Of a DNA stretch of 52,116 nucleotides, positions 40,384 through 49,379 are shown piece after piece. The stretch's first letter is position 1. Each line of letters opens with the position of its first letter. A program made the translations under genes and the position numbers. The DNA comes from DASPKX01 sp035627835 (GTDB lineage: Bacteria; Verrucomicrobiota; Verrucomicrobiia; Limisphaerales; SXQI01): assembly GCA_035627835.1 (NCBI GenBank), contig DASPKX010000033.1:1-52116 (forward strand), read 5' to 3'. The notes under the pieces are model-generated. The model was not told the origin of the DNA. It worked only from the letters and a program-made list of their open reading frames with translations, and did not search any database.

Positions 40384-43300
40384 ATGCCTTTGCGAGTCGC
40401 GCTATCGCAATCTCCGTGCAGTTGGTGTGAACCCTCTCCGCGCCGGAACGTCCAGTTCCGGGGCTTTCGAGGGTTGTTCATCCTTTTTGCGCTGCTTTTG
40501 TTGGCGTTTCCCCACCCGATTAGCGCAGCTCACGGGCCGCACCGGTCCGACCGCATCATTGTAAAGTTTAAAGGCCCCACGATTGGGGCGCGCGGGATGA
40601 GTTCTTTTCACGCGGCTCCAGGCCATCGGCATTTGAAGGCCATCAGCGCTCGCTCCCGGCTGCATTCCATTGCCATCGGCGAAGGGGAAACGGTCGAGCA
40701 GGCGCTGCAGAAATATCGCGGCCACCCTCAGGTCGAATTCGCCGAGCCGGACTATAAGCTGAAAGCGTTCGCCACGCCGAACGACCCTTTCTATTCGGCC
40801 ATGCAGTGGGGGCTCCACAACACTGCCCAGAACGCCGGGTACGTGGAGGATGCGGACATCGACGCGCCGGAGGCCTGGGCGACATCAACTTCCGCCAGCA
40901 ACATCGTGGTCGCGGTGATCGATAGCGGCGTCCGCTACACGCACGAGGATCTCAAAGCCAACATGTGGCGGAATCACGCGGAGATTCCAAACAACGGGAT
41001 CGACGATGATGGCAACGGTTTTGTCGATGACGTCCATGGGATTAACCTCAGCAGCGGGTTGAGAACGGGTGACCCCAAGGATGATCATGGCCACGGCACG
41101 CACGTGGCGGGAATCATCGGCGCCTCTGCGAACAATAACCTCGGAGTGGTGGGCGTGGCCTGGAACGTGCAGCTCATGGCGTGCAAATTCCTGGATGCCG
41201 CGGGCGAGGGGGACACTTCCGAAGCCATCGAGTGCATTGAATACGCCCTCGATAAAGGCGCGCACATCATCAACGCGAGCTGGGGCGGCTCCGCGCATTC
41301 TGAGGCGATGGAGGCGGTGATGAACCGCGCGCGCGCGCTGGGCGTCCTCGTGGTGGCGGCTGCCGGCAACGATGCCAAAGACATTGATGCCAGCCCTTTG
41401 TACCCGGCTTCTTTTGGATTCGATAACATCATCGTCGTCACCGCGACCACCGCCGCTGACCGTCTGGATGCCACTTACGCGAACTGGGGCCAGAGCACCG
41501 TGCATTTGGCCGCGCCCGGGTCCGGCATCTACTCCACCTCAGTCAGCCGGACAAGTGACCGTGACAACTACTACAAATTCGAAACCGGCAGCTCCATGGC
41601 CGCAGCCTTCACCTCCGGAGCATTGGCCCTGTTGAAGGCGCGGTTCACCAATGACACTCCGGAGGCTTTGATCAGTCGCCTGCTGCAAAGCGCGGATCCA
41701 CTCCCCTCCCTGGCAGGCCGCTGCCGAACGGGCGCGCGGCTGAACCTGCATAAGGCTCTCGGCGGCTCAGCTGTGGCTGACTTCACCATTTCCCAGACCT
41801 TCGGCATTGCCCCGCTCGCTGTCACCTTCCGGAGCAGCTCAGTTGGGGAATTCACTTCGTATGAATGGGACTTTGGTGACGGAGGGAAAGCCACCAACAT
41901 TCTGAACCCAACGCACATCTTTGAAGAGGATGGTGTCCACACGGTGACCTTGCGCCTGGTCGGCACGAATGGCGTTGTCGGTGTGAAAACGAAGACGGTC
42001 ACCACCCTTTCCAACTACACCATCACCAGCACAAACGGCCTTTGGCAAGACGTGGAAGCGGATAACCTGGAGATGGCGCGAAGCGAGGTTCGGACGGTGA
42101 GCCTTCCATTCCCGTTCGTGTTTTACGGCAAGACGAACACCTCTCTCCATATCTCGGCCAACGGTCTGCTCGGTTTCGAGACGAACGGTTTGAACATCGC
42201 GGGTAATCATGATTTGCCCAGCACCCAGTTTCCGCTGGGAATTATCGCGCCATACTGGGATGCATTGAATCCATCCCAAGGCGGCGAGATCACGTTCCGT
42301 GTTACGGGCTTTGAGCCAGCGCGGCGCGCGGTCGTGAGCTGGCTTTATGTTCCCCGGGACAATCTAAGCAACCCGGCGCCACTCGCGTTTCAGGCGGTCC
42401 TGGAGGAAACCTCCGGGCGCATCATCTTCAACTACCTTGAGGTTCATCCGGAGAACAATCTGGGAGCAGCCCGCTCGGCCACAGTCGGACTTAAAGACCC
42501 AAGCGGGCGTGTGGCGGCGAAATACACCTTCAATGGCCAGCCTTCCATTCTCACCAATGGCCAATCATTGATCTTCACCCCCCGTCCGAAACCGGAACTG
42601 CTGGTGAGCCTCATGTCGCCGGGCGAGGAGATCGCCGGGCCGGTGGGCGGCCCTTTCACCGATTCCCTCGTGTATACGCTGGCGAGTGTTGGGAATGTGC
42701 CCGCGCGCTGGTCCGTTGTCAGCGATCGAGCATGGCTCCAGGTCTCCCCAGCGGAAGGCTCCCTTGACCCGAACAATTTTACCCAAATCGAGGTGGCCAT
42801 ACCTCAAGGCGCGGCTGACGCGCTCCCCGCGGGCATTCACCGCGCAAAGCTCTCGTTTCTCAACGTGGACAAAGGCCGCACGATCATGGAGCGGGAAATC
42901 ACGTTGAAGATCGTTGGTTCAAACGCATCTTTGAGCGTCTCCGGATCGATGGAGCCACGGTTTGGCGGGAGGTCCGGGGGCCCGTTCCCGGGCCAGGGAA
43001 CGACGTATCGCCTGAGGGCCGATGGCGATGCGGCGGTGAATTGGAGCGTGCGATCGGACTCGCTGTGGCTTGGCGCATCTCCAGCGTTCGGCTTCCTCAA
43101 CCCGGGTGAAGAAACCGTCGTTGAATTGGGCGTGACCGCTGCGGGAAACCAACTTTCTGCGGGAACACACGAAGCCCTGGTGATTTTTGAAAACCAAACG
43201 AGTGGTTTGGGGAACACCGAGCGCGGCGTCACTCTGACCGTTCGGAAGGCCATTCAGCTATATGCCACAGGTGGAATGAACGCCGCGCCCCTGAAGTTCC

Positions 43301-43467
43301 AGATCGTGGCCGAAGCCGGGCAGGAATGCGTGATTGAAGCAACGGAGAATTTCCAAAGCTGGACGCCTATTCTCACGAACAGTGTGGGAGCGGACGGGTT
43401 GCTCGAATTCACCGACCCCCAAACGCCCGCCTTGCGCGCCCGTTTCTACCGCGCGCAAGAGCGCTAA
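40384..43467 (+). CDS. Secreted subtilisin-like serine protease (S8) with PKD and BACON-like domains
   Basis: A 1027-aa exported protease. A hydrophobic N-terminal segment (about residues 30-48) precedes an inhibitor-like propeptide. The catalytic domain holds Asp180 (VIDSG), His237 (HGTHVAG) and Ser404 (GSSMAAAF). A PKD domain with the WDFGDGG motif follows (about 460-545), then an extended beta region. Two repeats with BACON-like character (PARWSVVSDRAWLQVSP and VNWSVRSDSLWLGASP) precede a C-terminal domain ending RARFYRAQER. The Pro that usually follows SMA is absent. It lies directly after the GspA/GspB genes, whose machinery may export it. Confidence 0.92.
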   Translation: MPLRVALSQSPCSWCEPSPRRNVQFRGFRGLFILFALLLLAFPHPISAAHGPHRSDRIIVKFKGPTIGARGMSSFHAAPGHRHLKAISARSRLHSIAIGEGETVEQALQKYRGHPQVEFAEPDYKLKAFATPNDPFYSAMQWGLHNTAQNAGYVEDADIDAPEAWATSTSASNIVVAVIDSGVRYTHEDLKANMWRNHAEIPNNGIDDDGNGFVDDVHGINLSSGLRTGDPKDDHGHGTHVAGIIGASANNNLGVVGVAWNVQLMACKFLDAAGEGDTSEAIECIEYALDKGAHIINASWGGSAHSEAMEAVMNRARALGVLVVAAAGNDAKDIDASPLYPASFGFDNIIVVTATTAADRLDATYANWGQSTVHLAAPGSGIYSTSVSRTSDRDNYYKFETGSSMAAAFTSGALALLKARFTNDTPEALISRLLQSADPLPSLAGRCRTGARLNLHKALGGSAVADFTISQTFGIAPLAVTFRSSSVGEFTSYEWDFGDGGKATNILNPTHIFEEDGVHTVTLRLVGTNGVVGVKTKTVTTLSNYTITSTNGLWQDVEADNLEMARSEVRTVSLPFPFVFYGKTNTSLHISANGLLGFETNGLNIAGNHDLPSTQFPLGIIAPYWDALNPSQGGEITFRVTGFEPARRAVVSWLYVPRDNLSNPAPLAFQAVLEETSGRIIFNYLEVHPENNLGAARSATVGLKDPSGRVAAKYTFNGQPSILTNGQSLIFTPRPKPELLVSLMSPGEEIAGPVGGPFTDSLVYTLASVGNVPARWSVVSDRAWLQVSPAEGSLDPNNFTQIEVAIPQGAADALPAGIHRAKLSFLNVDKGRTIMEREITLKIVGSNASLSVSGSMEPRFGGRSGGPFPGQGTTYRLRADGDAAVNWSVRSDSLWLGASPAFGFLNPGEETVVELGVTAAGNQLSAGTHEALVIFENQTSGLGNTERGVTLTVRKAIQLYATGGMNAAPLKFQIVAEAGQECVIEATENFQSWTPILTNSVGADGLLEFTDPQTPALRARFYRAQER

Positions 43468-43549
43468 AGCCCCGCGTCCGCAGCCCACCCCGGTTGCAGG
43501 GGGCTTCGCTTTGCCGCATACTCGTTCCTCCACGAACTGGGGGACTTGC

Positions 43550-45562
43550 GTGAAATATCTATTGAAGAGCGGGGATTCGGCTCGATGCATGTATGGGGGC
43601 GCGCTCGCACTCGCCCTCTGCTCGGCGGTGGGCGCGCAGGAAATGCTTCTGGCGGAGGGGCCGGACGTTTACAAGCGGATGTCGATCGAGGAGCTAATGC
43701 AGCAGGAGGTCACAACGGCCTCGCGCAAGGCTGAGAAATGGTCGCAGGTGGCCTCCTCAACGCACGTCATCACTGCGGATGACATTCGCCGCTCCGGAGC
43801 CACGAGCATTCCTGAATTGCTCAGATATTCCCCGGGGCTGATGGTGGCCAGGGTCAACACCCACACCTGGGCGATCACCGCTCGGGGCTTCAACGCGACC
43901 ACGGCCAATAAGCTGCAGGTGCTCATGGATGGGCGGCGTTTGTACAGCCCTCTATTTTCAGGCGTCTTCTGGGACGCGCAGGACACGCTGCTCGAGGACA
44001 TTGACCGCATCGAAGTGGTGCGCGGGCCCGGCGGCGCTATGTGGGGCGCGAACGCGGTGAATGGCGTGATCAACATCATCACCAAATCCGCGAAGGACAC
44101 GCAGGGCGGACTGCTGCTGGGCGGAGCAGGAACGGAGGAGCGCGGTTTCGGAGGTGTTCGCTACGGGGGCGAAATCAGCGACAGGGCGTTCTACCGGGTT
44201 TACGCAAAATACTTCGACCGCGACGACTCAGCTTTGCCCAGCGGGGCGGAAGCTAATGACTCGTGGCGGCAAGGGCAGACGGGATTTCGCATTGATTGGG
44301 AAGCCAATGATGTGAATGCGTTCACGTTCCAGGGGGACAGCTATTTCGGCGAGAAGCAGGAGCCAGTTCTGCTGAGTCCAATCACCGGCCCAACCTTGCA
44401 GAACAGCGCGACCGACCTGAGCGGCGCGAATCTGATTGGGCGTTGGAAGCACACCTTCTCGGAAAGTTCGGACATGGTCACGCAATTGTACTACGACCAT
44501 GTGCAGCGTGACATTGAGGATTGGTTCGCAGAGGAGCGGCACACCGTTGATGCGGATTGGCAGCATAGGTTTGGCTTAGGCGAGCGGAATGATCTCCTCT
44601 GGGGGCTGAACTACACGGTGTCAACGGACGACATTCAAAACACGCCCTACGTGGCGTGGCAGCCGGAGGACCGCACGCTGCAGGTCATTAGCTCGTTCAT
44701 GCAGGACGACATCACACTCCTGCCGGACCTGCTGCATTTGACACTCGGCACGAAGGTCGAGCACAACGAATACACCGGGGTGGAGGTTCAGCCGAACGTC
44801 AGGCTGGCCTATACTCCAACAAAGAACCAAACCATTTGGGCGGGAGTTGCGCGCGCTGTGCGGGTTCCGTCCCGCATCGACACGGACATTCAGCTCCGCT
44901 CGCCGCTCACATCCACGAACGTCATTGGCTCACAAGCGCTCTTTGAAGGGAATCCCAACTTCCGCTCCGAGGATGTCCTTACATTTGAGGCGGGGTACCG
45001 GGTGCAGATGCATAAGAGAGTCACGCTCGACCTCACGGCATACCTGAGCCAATACGATCACCTGAGAAGCGTGGAGCCGTTTGCCCCCGCCACGGTTGGG
45101 ACGATCGTGGTTCAGACGAATGTGCTCAGCAACAATCTCGAAGGGACGACTGCCGGCACCGGGATCAGTTTGCGAGTGGAGGTTTCGGACTGGTGGCGAG
45201 TGACAGCGGGCTACACTTACTTTGACATCGCGCTGAGCACGAAGGAGGGGAGCGCGGACGGGTCGAGTGAGATCTCGCAGGAAGGGAGCGACCCCGCCCA
45301 CCAGGTCTTCGCGTTGTCCACGTGGGATTTGCCGCGCCGCGTCTCGGTGGACGCTGGGTTCCGTTTCGTGGACGAACTCTCAGCGTTGCGGGTGCCCGCA
45401 TACACCACGCTGGACATGCAGCTGCGCTGGCGCCCGAGGGAGAACCTGGAGGTGGCGCTTGTGGGCCAGAACCTGCTCGACAACCAACATCTGGAGTTTT
45501 CCTCCTTGTTGAGAACGGAGATACAACGAAGCGTGTACGGGAAGGTGACATGGAGGTTCTGA
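43550..45562 (+). CDS. TonB-dependent receptor
   Basis: A 670-aa outer-membrane receptor. The chosen start, GTG 43550, gives a plausible signal peptide up to ALCSAVGAQ; the longest frame from 43334 would overlap the protease gene by 134 bases. The plug domain has VTTASRKAEKWSQVASSTHVI, then DDIRRSGATSIPELLRYSPGL and RIEVVRGPGGAMWGANAVNGVINIITK. The barrel ends in VYGKVTWRF with a terminal Phe. Its substrate is unknown. It is the first gene of a four-gene unit with yfiR-like, kinase and regulator genes, and overlaps nothing after correction. Confidence 0.92.
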   Translation: MKYLLKSGDSARCMYGGALALALCSAVGAQEMLLAEGPDVYKRMSIEELMQQEVTTASRKAEKWSQVASSTHVITADDIRRSGATSIPELLRYSPGLMVARVNTHTWAITARGFNATTANKLQVLMDGRRLYSPLFSGVFWDAQDTLLEDIDRIEVVRGPGGAMWGANAVNGVINIITKSAKDTQGGLLLGGAGTEERGFGGVRYGGEISDRAFYRVYAKYFDRDDSALPSGAEANDSWRQGQTGFRIDWEANDVNAFTFQGDSYFGEKQEPVLLSPITGPTLQNSATDLSGANLIGRWKHTFSESSDMVTQLYYDHVQRDIEDWFAEERHTVDADWQHRFGLGERNDLLWGLNYTVSTDDIQNTPYVAWQPEDRTLQVISSFMQDDITLLPDLLHLTLGTKVEHNEYTGVEVQPNVRLAYTPTKNQTIWAGVARAVRVPSRIDTDIQLRSPLTSTNVIGSQALFEGNPNFRSEDVLTFEAGYRVQMHKRVTLDLTAYLSQYDHLRSVEPFAPATVGTIVVQTNVLSNNLEGTTAGTGISLRVEVSDWWRVTAGYTYFDIALSTKEGSADGSSEISQEGSDPAHQVFALSTWDLPRRVSVDAGFRFVDELSALRVPAYTTLDMQLRWRPRENLEVALVGQNLLDNQHLEFSSLLRTEIQRSVYGKVTWRF

Positions 45563-45564
45563 CG

Positions 45565-46128
45565 ATGCATCAGCGCCGGTCGGGAGCCTTTCGCCAGGTC
45601 GCGCAGTGGCTCGTGTGCGCGCTGGTCTTCGTTGCGCTCCAGTCGCCCGCGCGCGCGCAGTCCCGGGAATATCAGCTCAAAGCAGCGTTCCTCTTTCAGT
45701 TTACAAAGTTTGTGGAATGGCCGGAGGGATCCTTTGCGAGCACGAATTCCCCGCTCGTCATTGGAATTCTGGGCGAAAACCCTTTCGAAGGAGCCTTGGA
45801 GCGGCTGGTGGAAGGGGAGCGGGTGAATGGGCGGCCGCTCATCCTGCGACAGCTCGAGCCGGACGCCGCAGTCGATTCTGTTCACGTCTTATTCGTGGCG
45901 CGGAGTGAGGCGGGCCGCGCCGCATCGCTCATGCGCCCCCTTGCGGGGAAGCCAGTGCTGACGGTTTCGGATATTGAAGGGTTCGCCAGCCGCGGCGGAT
46001 GCGCGGAGCTATTCGTCGATCAGAACAGGATTCGTTTTCGTGTGAATCCTCGAACGGCCGGGGATGCGCGCTTGTCAATCAGCTCCAAGTTGCTGCGCCT
46101 GGCGGATATAGTGGAAAGCCCGCGCTAA
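45565..46128 (+). CDS. YfiR/DUF4154 periplasmic protein
   Basis: A 187-aa exported protein. A signal peptide (VAQWLVCALVFVALQSPARAQ) precedes the family start SREYQLKAAFLFQFTKFVEWP and a C-terminal FRVNPRTAGDARLSISSKLLRLADIV. In Pseudomonas, YfiR restrains the diguanylate cyclase YfiN through its CHASE8 domain. ATG 45565 has a GGAGG Shine-Dalgarno 8 bases upstream; ATG 45550 is an alternative overlapping the receptor stop. Pseudomonas YfiR has disulfide cysteines, but here I see only one in the mature protein. A histidine kinase starts 3 bases after it. Confidence 0.88.
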   Translation: MHQRRSGAFRQVAQWLVCALVFVALQSPARAQSREYQLKAAFLFQFTKFVEWPEGSFASTNSPLVIGILGENPFEGALERLVEGERVNGRPLILRQLEPDAAVDSVHVLFVARSEAGRAASLMRPLAGKPVLTVSDIEGFASRGGCAELFVDQNRIRFRVNPRTAGDARLSISSKLLRLADIVESPR

Positions 46129-46131
46129 ACG

Positions 46132-48327
46132 ATGCCAGCCCAGGTTTCCATACGCCGCAAGCTCCGCCTGGTCATCATGCTGACGAGCGCGGTGGCGCTC
46201 ACGCTCACGGCGGCGTCGTTCGCGGCTTACGAATGGTTCACCTCACGCCGCACATTGGAGGAATATGTCAGGGCGGTCGGAAGCATCATCAGCGCGAACA
46301 GCACAGCGGCGCTGCTCTTCAGGAACAGCGAGGATGCGTCGGAAACATTGGCGAACCTAAGCCTGGAAAGATACATCGTCGCGGGCGCGATCTACGATGA
46401 GATGGGAGAGCGGTTCGCGCACTGGCCCGCTGCCAACACGAACTTTCCCGCGCGGCCTTCCGAGGATGGAATGGTGTACAAAGGAGCAGGGCTCGTGGTT
46501 TATCAGCCGATCACGCAAGGAGGCTCTCGGATCGGCACCTTGTTCATGCAAGTGGACCTCCAGCCGTTGTATGCCCGGTTTCGCCTGTATGCGATTATCG
46601 TCGTTGGGGTTCTTTTGACCTCATTGATTGTCGCGTTCCTTTTGGCCAATTGGCTGATGCGGAACATATCCGGGCCAATCACCGCTTTGGCAACGACGGC
46701 AAAGCGCGTCTCCATAGAGCACGATTACTCGGTGCGAGCGCAGCGCCAAACGAACGATGAGCTTGGCACGCTGACCGATGCGTTCAACCACATGCTCACG
46801 CAGATCCATGAGCAGGATGAAGCGCTCCGTGAGAACCAGGAGCGACTGCGGTTGGCCTTGGAGGCCTCCTCGACCGGCACATGGGACTTGAGCCTCAAAA
46901 CGCGGGTTCTGCGCGGCGACAGCTACATGCAGCCGCTGCTTGGCCTGCCGGCGGGGGCCTTCTCGGGCAGCCTTGAGCAGATGGTGAGCTATATTCATCC
47001 GGATGATCGGGCGGGGTTCTTGCGGCTGCTGGACCGGGCCATTGAGTCGCGGAAAGATTTCTCGGCGCAATTCCGGGTGTTGCGCGCGGATGGAGCGACA
47101 CGGCATCTCGCGTCCCGAGGCCGCGCTTTCTACGAGGAGAGCGGCAAGCCGCTGCGGATGACCGGGGTGGTGATCGACATCACGGATGCGCAGGAGGCGG
47201 CGCAGGCGTTGCGGGAGAGTGAGGAGCGATTCCGCTCGATGGCTGACGCGGCGCCAGTGTTGATATGGGTGGGTGGCGCGGAGAACCAGCGGACGTATTT
47301 TAACCGGCGTTGGTTGGAGTTTACCGGCTCGACCTTCGAGCAGCAGATCGGCAAAGGCTGGCTGAACGCCGTGCATCCTTCGGACCGCGCGCAAGTGCAG
47401 AGGGAGAGCGGTGACTTGACGCCAAAGCATGAGCCGTTCACCCGGGAGTACCGGCTTCGGCGCCACGATGGCGAGTTTCGCTGGGTGCTAGAAACGGGTG
47501 TGCCGCGCTTCACAGCGGAGGAAAAGTTCATCGGGGTGATCGGGAGCGCCATCGATATCACGGACCGGAAGCTGGCCGAGGCGGAGCTTGAGCGGCGGGT
47601 GCAGGAGCGGACCGCTGAACTCGCGCAGACCAACCACGAGCTGGAATCATTCACATATTCCGTTTCACACGATTTGCGGGCGCCGCTCCGGCACATCGAT
47701 GGTTACGCCCAAATCCTGCAGGAAGACTACTCCGAGCAGCTCTCGCCCGACGCTTCAAAATATCTCGCGCGCATTCGTCAGGGAACCAAGCGAATGGGGC
47801 AGTTGGTGGATGATTTGCTCAACCTTTCCCGTGTGAGCCGCGGTGGCATCACGGTAGCGGATGTAAATCTGTCCGACCTTGTGGAGGAAGTGGTGGATGA
47901 AATGCGGCTGGAAACTGGCAACCGGCAGATTGATTGGCGAATCGCTCCGCTGCCGGTCGTCGCCGGCGATCCAGGCCTGCTCAAACAGGTTTTCACAAAC
48001 CTGCTTGCCAACGCGGTAAAATATTCGCGCCCTCGGCAAGTCGCGATTATCGAAGTGGGCATCACCGCGAACAGCGATGGACAGCCAACACTCTACGTGC
48101 GCGACAACGGCGTGGGGTTTAACATGAAATTCGCGCATAAACTTTTCGGAGTGTTCCAACGGTTGCATCGCCCGGATGAATTTGAAGGGACCGGTGTGGG
48201 TCTGGCCACGGTGGATCGAATCATCCGCAAGCATGGTGGGCGCATTTGGGTCGAAGCTGAACTGGACAAGGGAGCGACCTTCTATTTCACTCTAGGCTCG
48301 CTCAGCGCCAGCTCGAAAGCCGCGTAA
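46132..48327 (+). CDS. Hybrid-free sensor histidine kinase with CHASE8-like domain
   Basis: A 731-aa membrane kinase. Two transmembrane segments (about 8-33 and 147-172) flank an extracytoplasmic CHASE8-like sensor (TLEEYVRAVGSIISANSTAAL ... GAIYDEMGERFAHW). A HAMP domain, two PAS domains (about 228-350 and 355-475) and a HisKA domain with the phosphoacceptor His513 in SVSHDLRAPLRH follow. The HATPase domain has NLLANAVKYSR, VRDNGVGFNM and GTGVGLATV. CHASE8 is also the sensor of YfiN, so the neighbouring YfiR-like protein may bind it. The stop overlaps the response-regulator start by one base (TAATG). Confidence 0.93.
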   Translation: MPAQVSIRRKLRLVIMLTSAVALTLTAASFAAYEWFTSRRTLEEYVRAVGSIISANSTAALLFRNSEDASETLANLSLERYIVAGAIYDEMGERFAHWPAANTNFPARPSEDGMVYKGAGLVVYQPITQGGSRIGTLFMQVDLQPLYARFRLYAIIVVGVLLTSLIVAFLLANWLMRNISGPITALATTAKRVSIEHDYSVRAQRQTNDELGTLTDAFNHMLTQIHEQDEALRENQERLRLALEASSTGTWDLSLKTRVLRGDSYMQPLLGLPAGAFSGSLEQMVSYIHPDDRAGFLRLLDRAIESRKDFSAQFRVLRADGATRHLASRGRAFYEESGKPLRMTGVVIDITDAQEAAQALRESEERFRSMADAAPVLIWVGGAENQRTYFNRRWLEFTGSTFEQQIGKGWLNAVHPSDRAQVQRESGDLTPKHEPFTREYRLRRHDGEFRWVLETGVPRFTAEEKFIGVIGSAIDITDRKLAEAELERRVQERTAELAQTNHELESFTYSVSHDLRAPLRHIDGYAQILQEDYSEQLSPDASKYLARIRQGTKRMGQLVDDLLNLSRVSRGGITVADVNLSDLVEEVVDEMRLETGNRQIDWRIAPLPVVAGDPGLLKQVFTNLLANAVKYSRPRQVAIIEVGITANSDGQPTLYVRDNGVGFNMKFAHKLFGVFQRLHRPDEFEGTGVGLATVDRIIRKHGGRIWVEAELDKGATFYFTLGSLSASSKAA

Positions 48328-48791
48328 TGAACTCCGACATAGAAATCCTGCTCGTTGAGGACAACGAAGACGACATCGAGTTGACGATGCTCGCCCTCAA
48401 AAAAAACCGGTTGGCCAACACGATCAAGGTCCTTCGGGACGGTGAGGAAGCTCTCGACTATCTCTTCTGCCGCAATCAATACGCGGGCCGCAACCCGGAT
48501 CAGCGGCCGCGGGTGATTCTGCTGGATATCAAGCTGCCGAAGGTCGACGGCCTGGAAGTGCTGCGGGAGATCAAGGCGGACACGAGCACGAAATGCATTC
48601 CAGTGGTCGTCATGACTTCCTCCAAAGAGCAGCGGGATATGGTGGAGGGCTACCAGCTCGGCGTGAACAGCTACATTCAGAAGCCGGTCGATTTTGACGA
48701 GTTCCGCGAGATCATCCGCCAGCTCGGTTTCTACTGGTTGGTTATCAACCAATTGCCACCCTCTGCGGCCTTTCAACGGAAGCAGCCCTAA
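48327..48791 (+). CDS. Single-domain response regulator (Rcp1-like)
   Basis: A 154-aa receiver domain without an output domain. The acid pocket is Glu11-Asp12 (LLVEDNEDD), the phosphoacceptor is Asp67 (LLDIKLP), and the conserved Thr/Ser (VVVMTSSKEQRD) and Lys (YIQKPVDFDEF) are intact. Such stand-alone receivers pass phosphate to other proteins. The start overlaps the kinase stop, indicating direct coupling. Its downstream partner is not in the window. Confidence 0.94.
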   Translation: MNSDIEILLVEDNEDDIELTMLALKKNRLANTIKVLRDGEEALDYLFCRNQYAGRNPDQRPRVILLDIKLPKVDGLEVLREIKADTSTKCIPVVVMTSSKEQRDMVEGYQLGVNSYIQKPVDFDEFREIIRQLGFYWLVINQLPPSAAFQRKQP

Positions 48792-48807
48792 GCTACATTG
48801 CGCCGCA

Positions 48808-49365
48808 GTGCGCATACTTGTGGCCATTACCGGGGCGAGCGGAGCGATTTACGCCCAACGCCTCCTGCAACAACTCGGCTCAACCAGCCATGAGTTGCAC
48901 ATCATTCTGACGCGCTACGCGCACGTGGTCGTCGATCAGGAATTGCCCGGCGGCCTCCAACCGCCGCCACAGGCGCAGGTGCATAACATCAAAAGCATGC
49001 ACGCCCCCTTTGCCAGCGGCTCGAACCCGCTCGACAGCATGGTGGTCATTCCCTGCACCATGGGCACGATGGGGCGCATTGCGCATGGAGTTTCCGATGA
49101 TCTGCTTCTTCGCTCGGCCGACGTGATGCTCAAGGAGCGGAGGCAATTGATCCTTGTTCCGCGAGAGACGCCGTTCAGCCTGGTTCATATGAAAAACATG
49201 GAACTGCTTCTCCAGGCGGGAGCCACCATCATGCCGGCCAATCCATCGTTCTATGCGCAACCGCAATCCATTCTCGATGTGGTGGACACCGTCGTTGCGC
49301 GCGTGCTCGATCATTTGAAAGTTCCGCACACGCTCTCGGCCCGCTGGCAGGCGGAGACCGAATAG
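48808..49365 (+). CDS. ubiX: Flavin prenyltransferase UbiX
   Basis: A 185-aa enzyme that makes prenylated FMN for UbiD-type decarboxylases. The N-terminus VRILVAITGASGAIYAQRLL is the UbiX FMN-binding signature. PCTMGTMGRIAHGVSDDLLLRSADVMLKERRQLILVPRETPFS is the active-site region. The start is GTG 48808; the longer frame from 48694 lies on the response-regulator gene. It leads the menaquinone genes with a 14-base gap to the prenyltransferase gene. Confidence 0.95.
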   Translation: MRILVAITGASGAIYAQRLLQQLGSTSHELHIILTRYAHVVVDQELPGGLQPPPQAQVHNIKSMHAPFASGSNPLDSMVVIPCTMGTMGRIAHGVSDDLLLRSADVMLKERRQLILVPRETPFSLVHMKNMELLLQAGATIMPANPSFYAQPQSILDVVDTVVARVLDHLKVPHTLSARWQAETE

Positions 49366-49379
49366 GCGCTTTACCTCAA

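Noticed and set aside
45217..45885. 222-aa open frame on the minus strand
   Set aside because: It is antisense to the receptor and YfiR-like genes and lacks a recognisable motif.
46621..47466. 281-aa open frame on the minus strand
   Set aside because: It lies antisense to the PAS domains of the histidine kinase and has the composition of a shadow frame.
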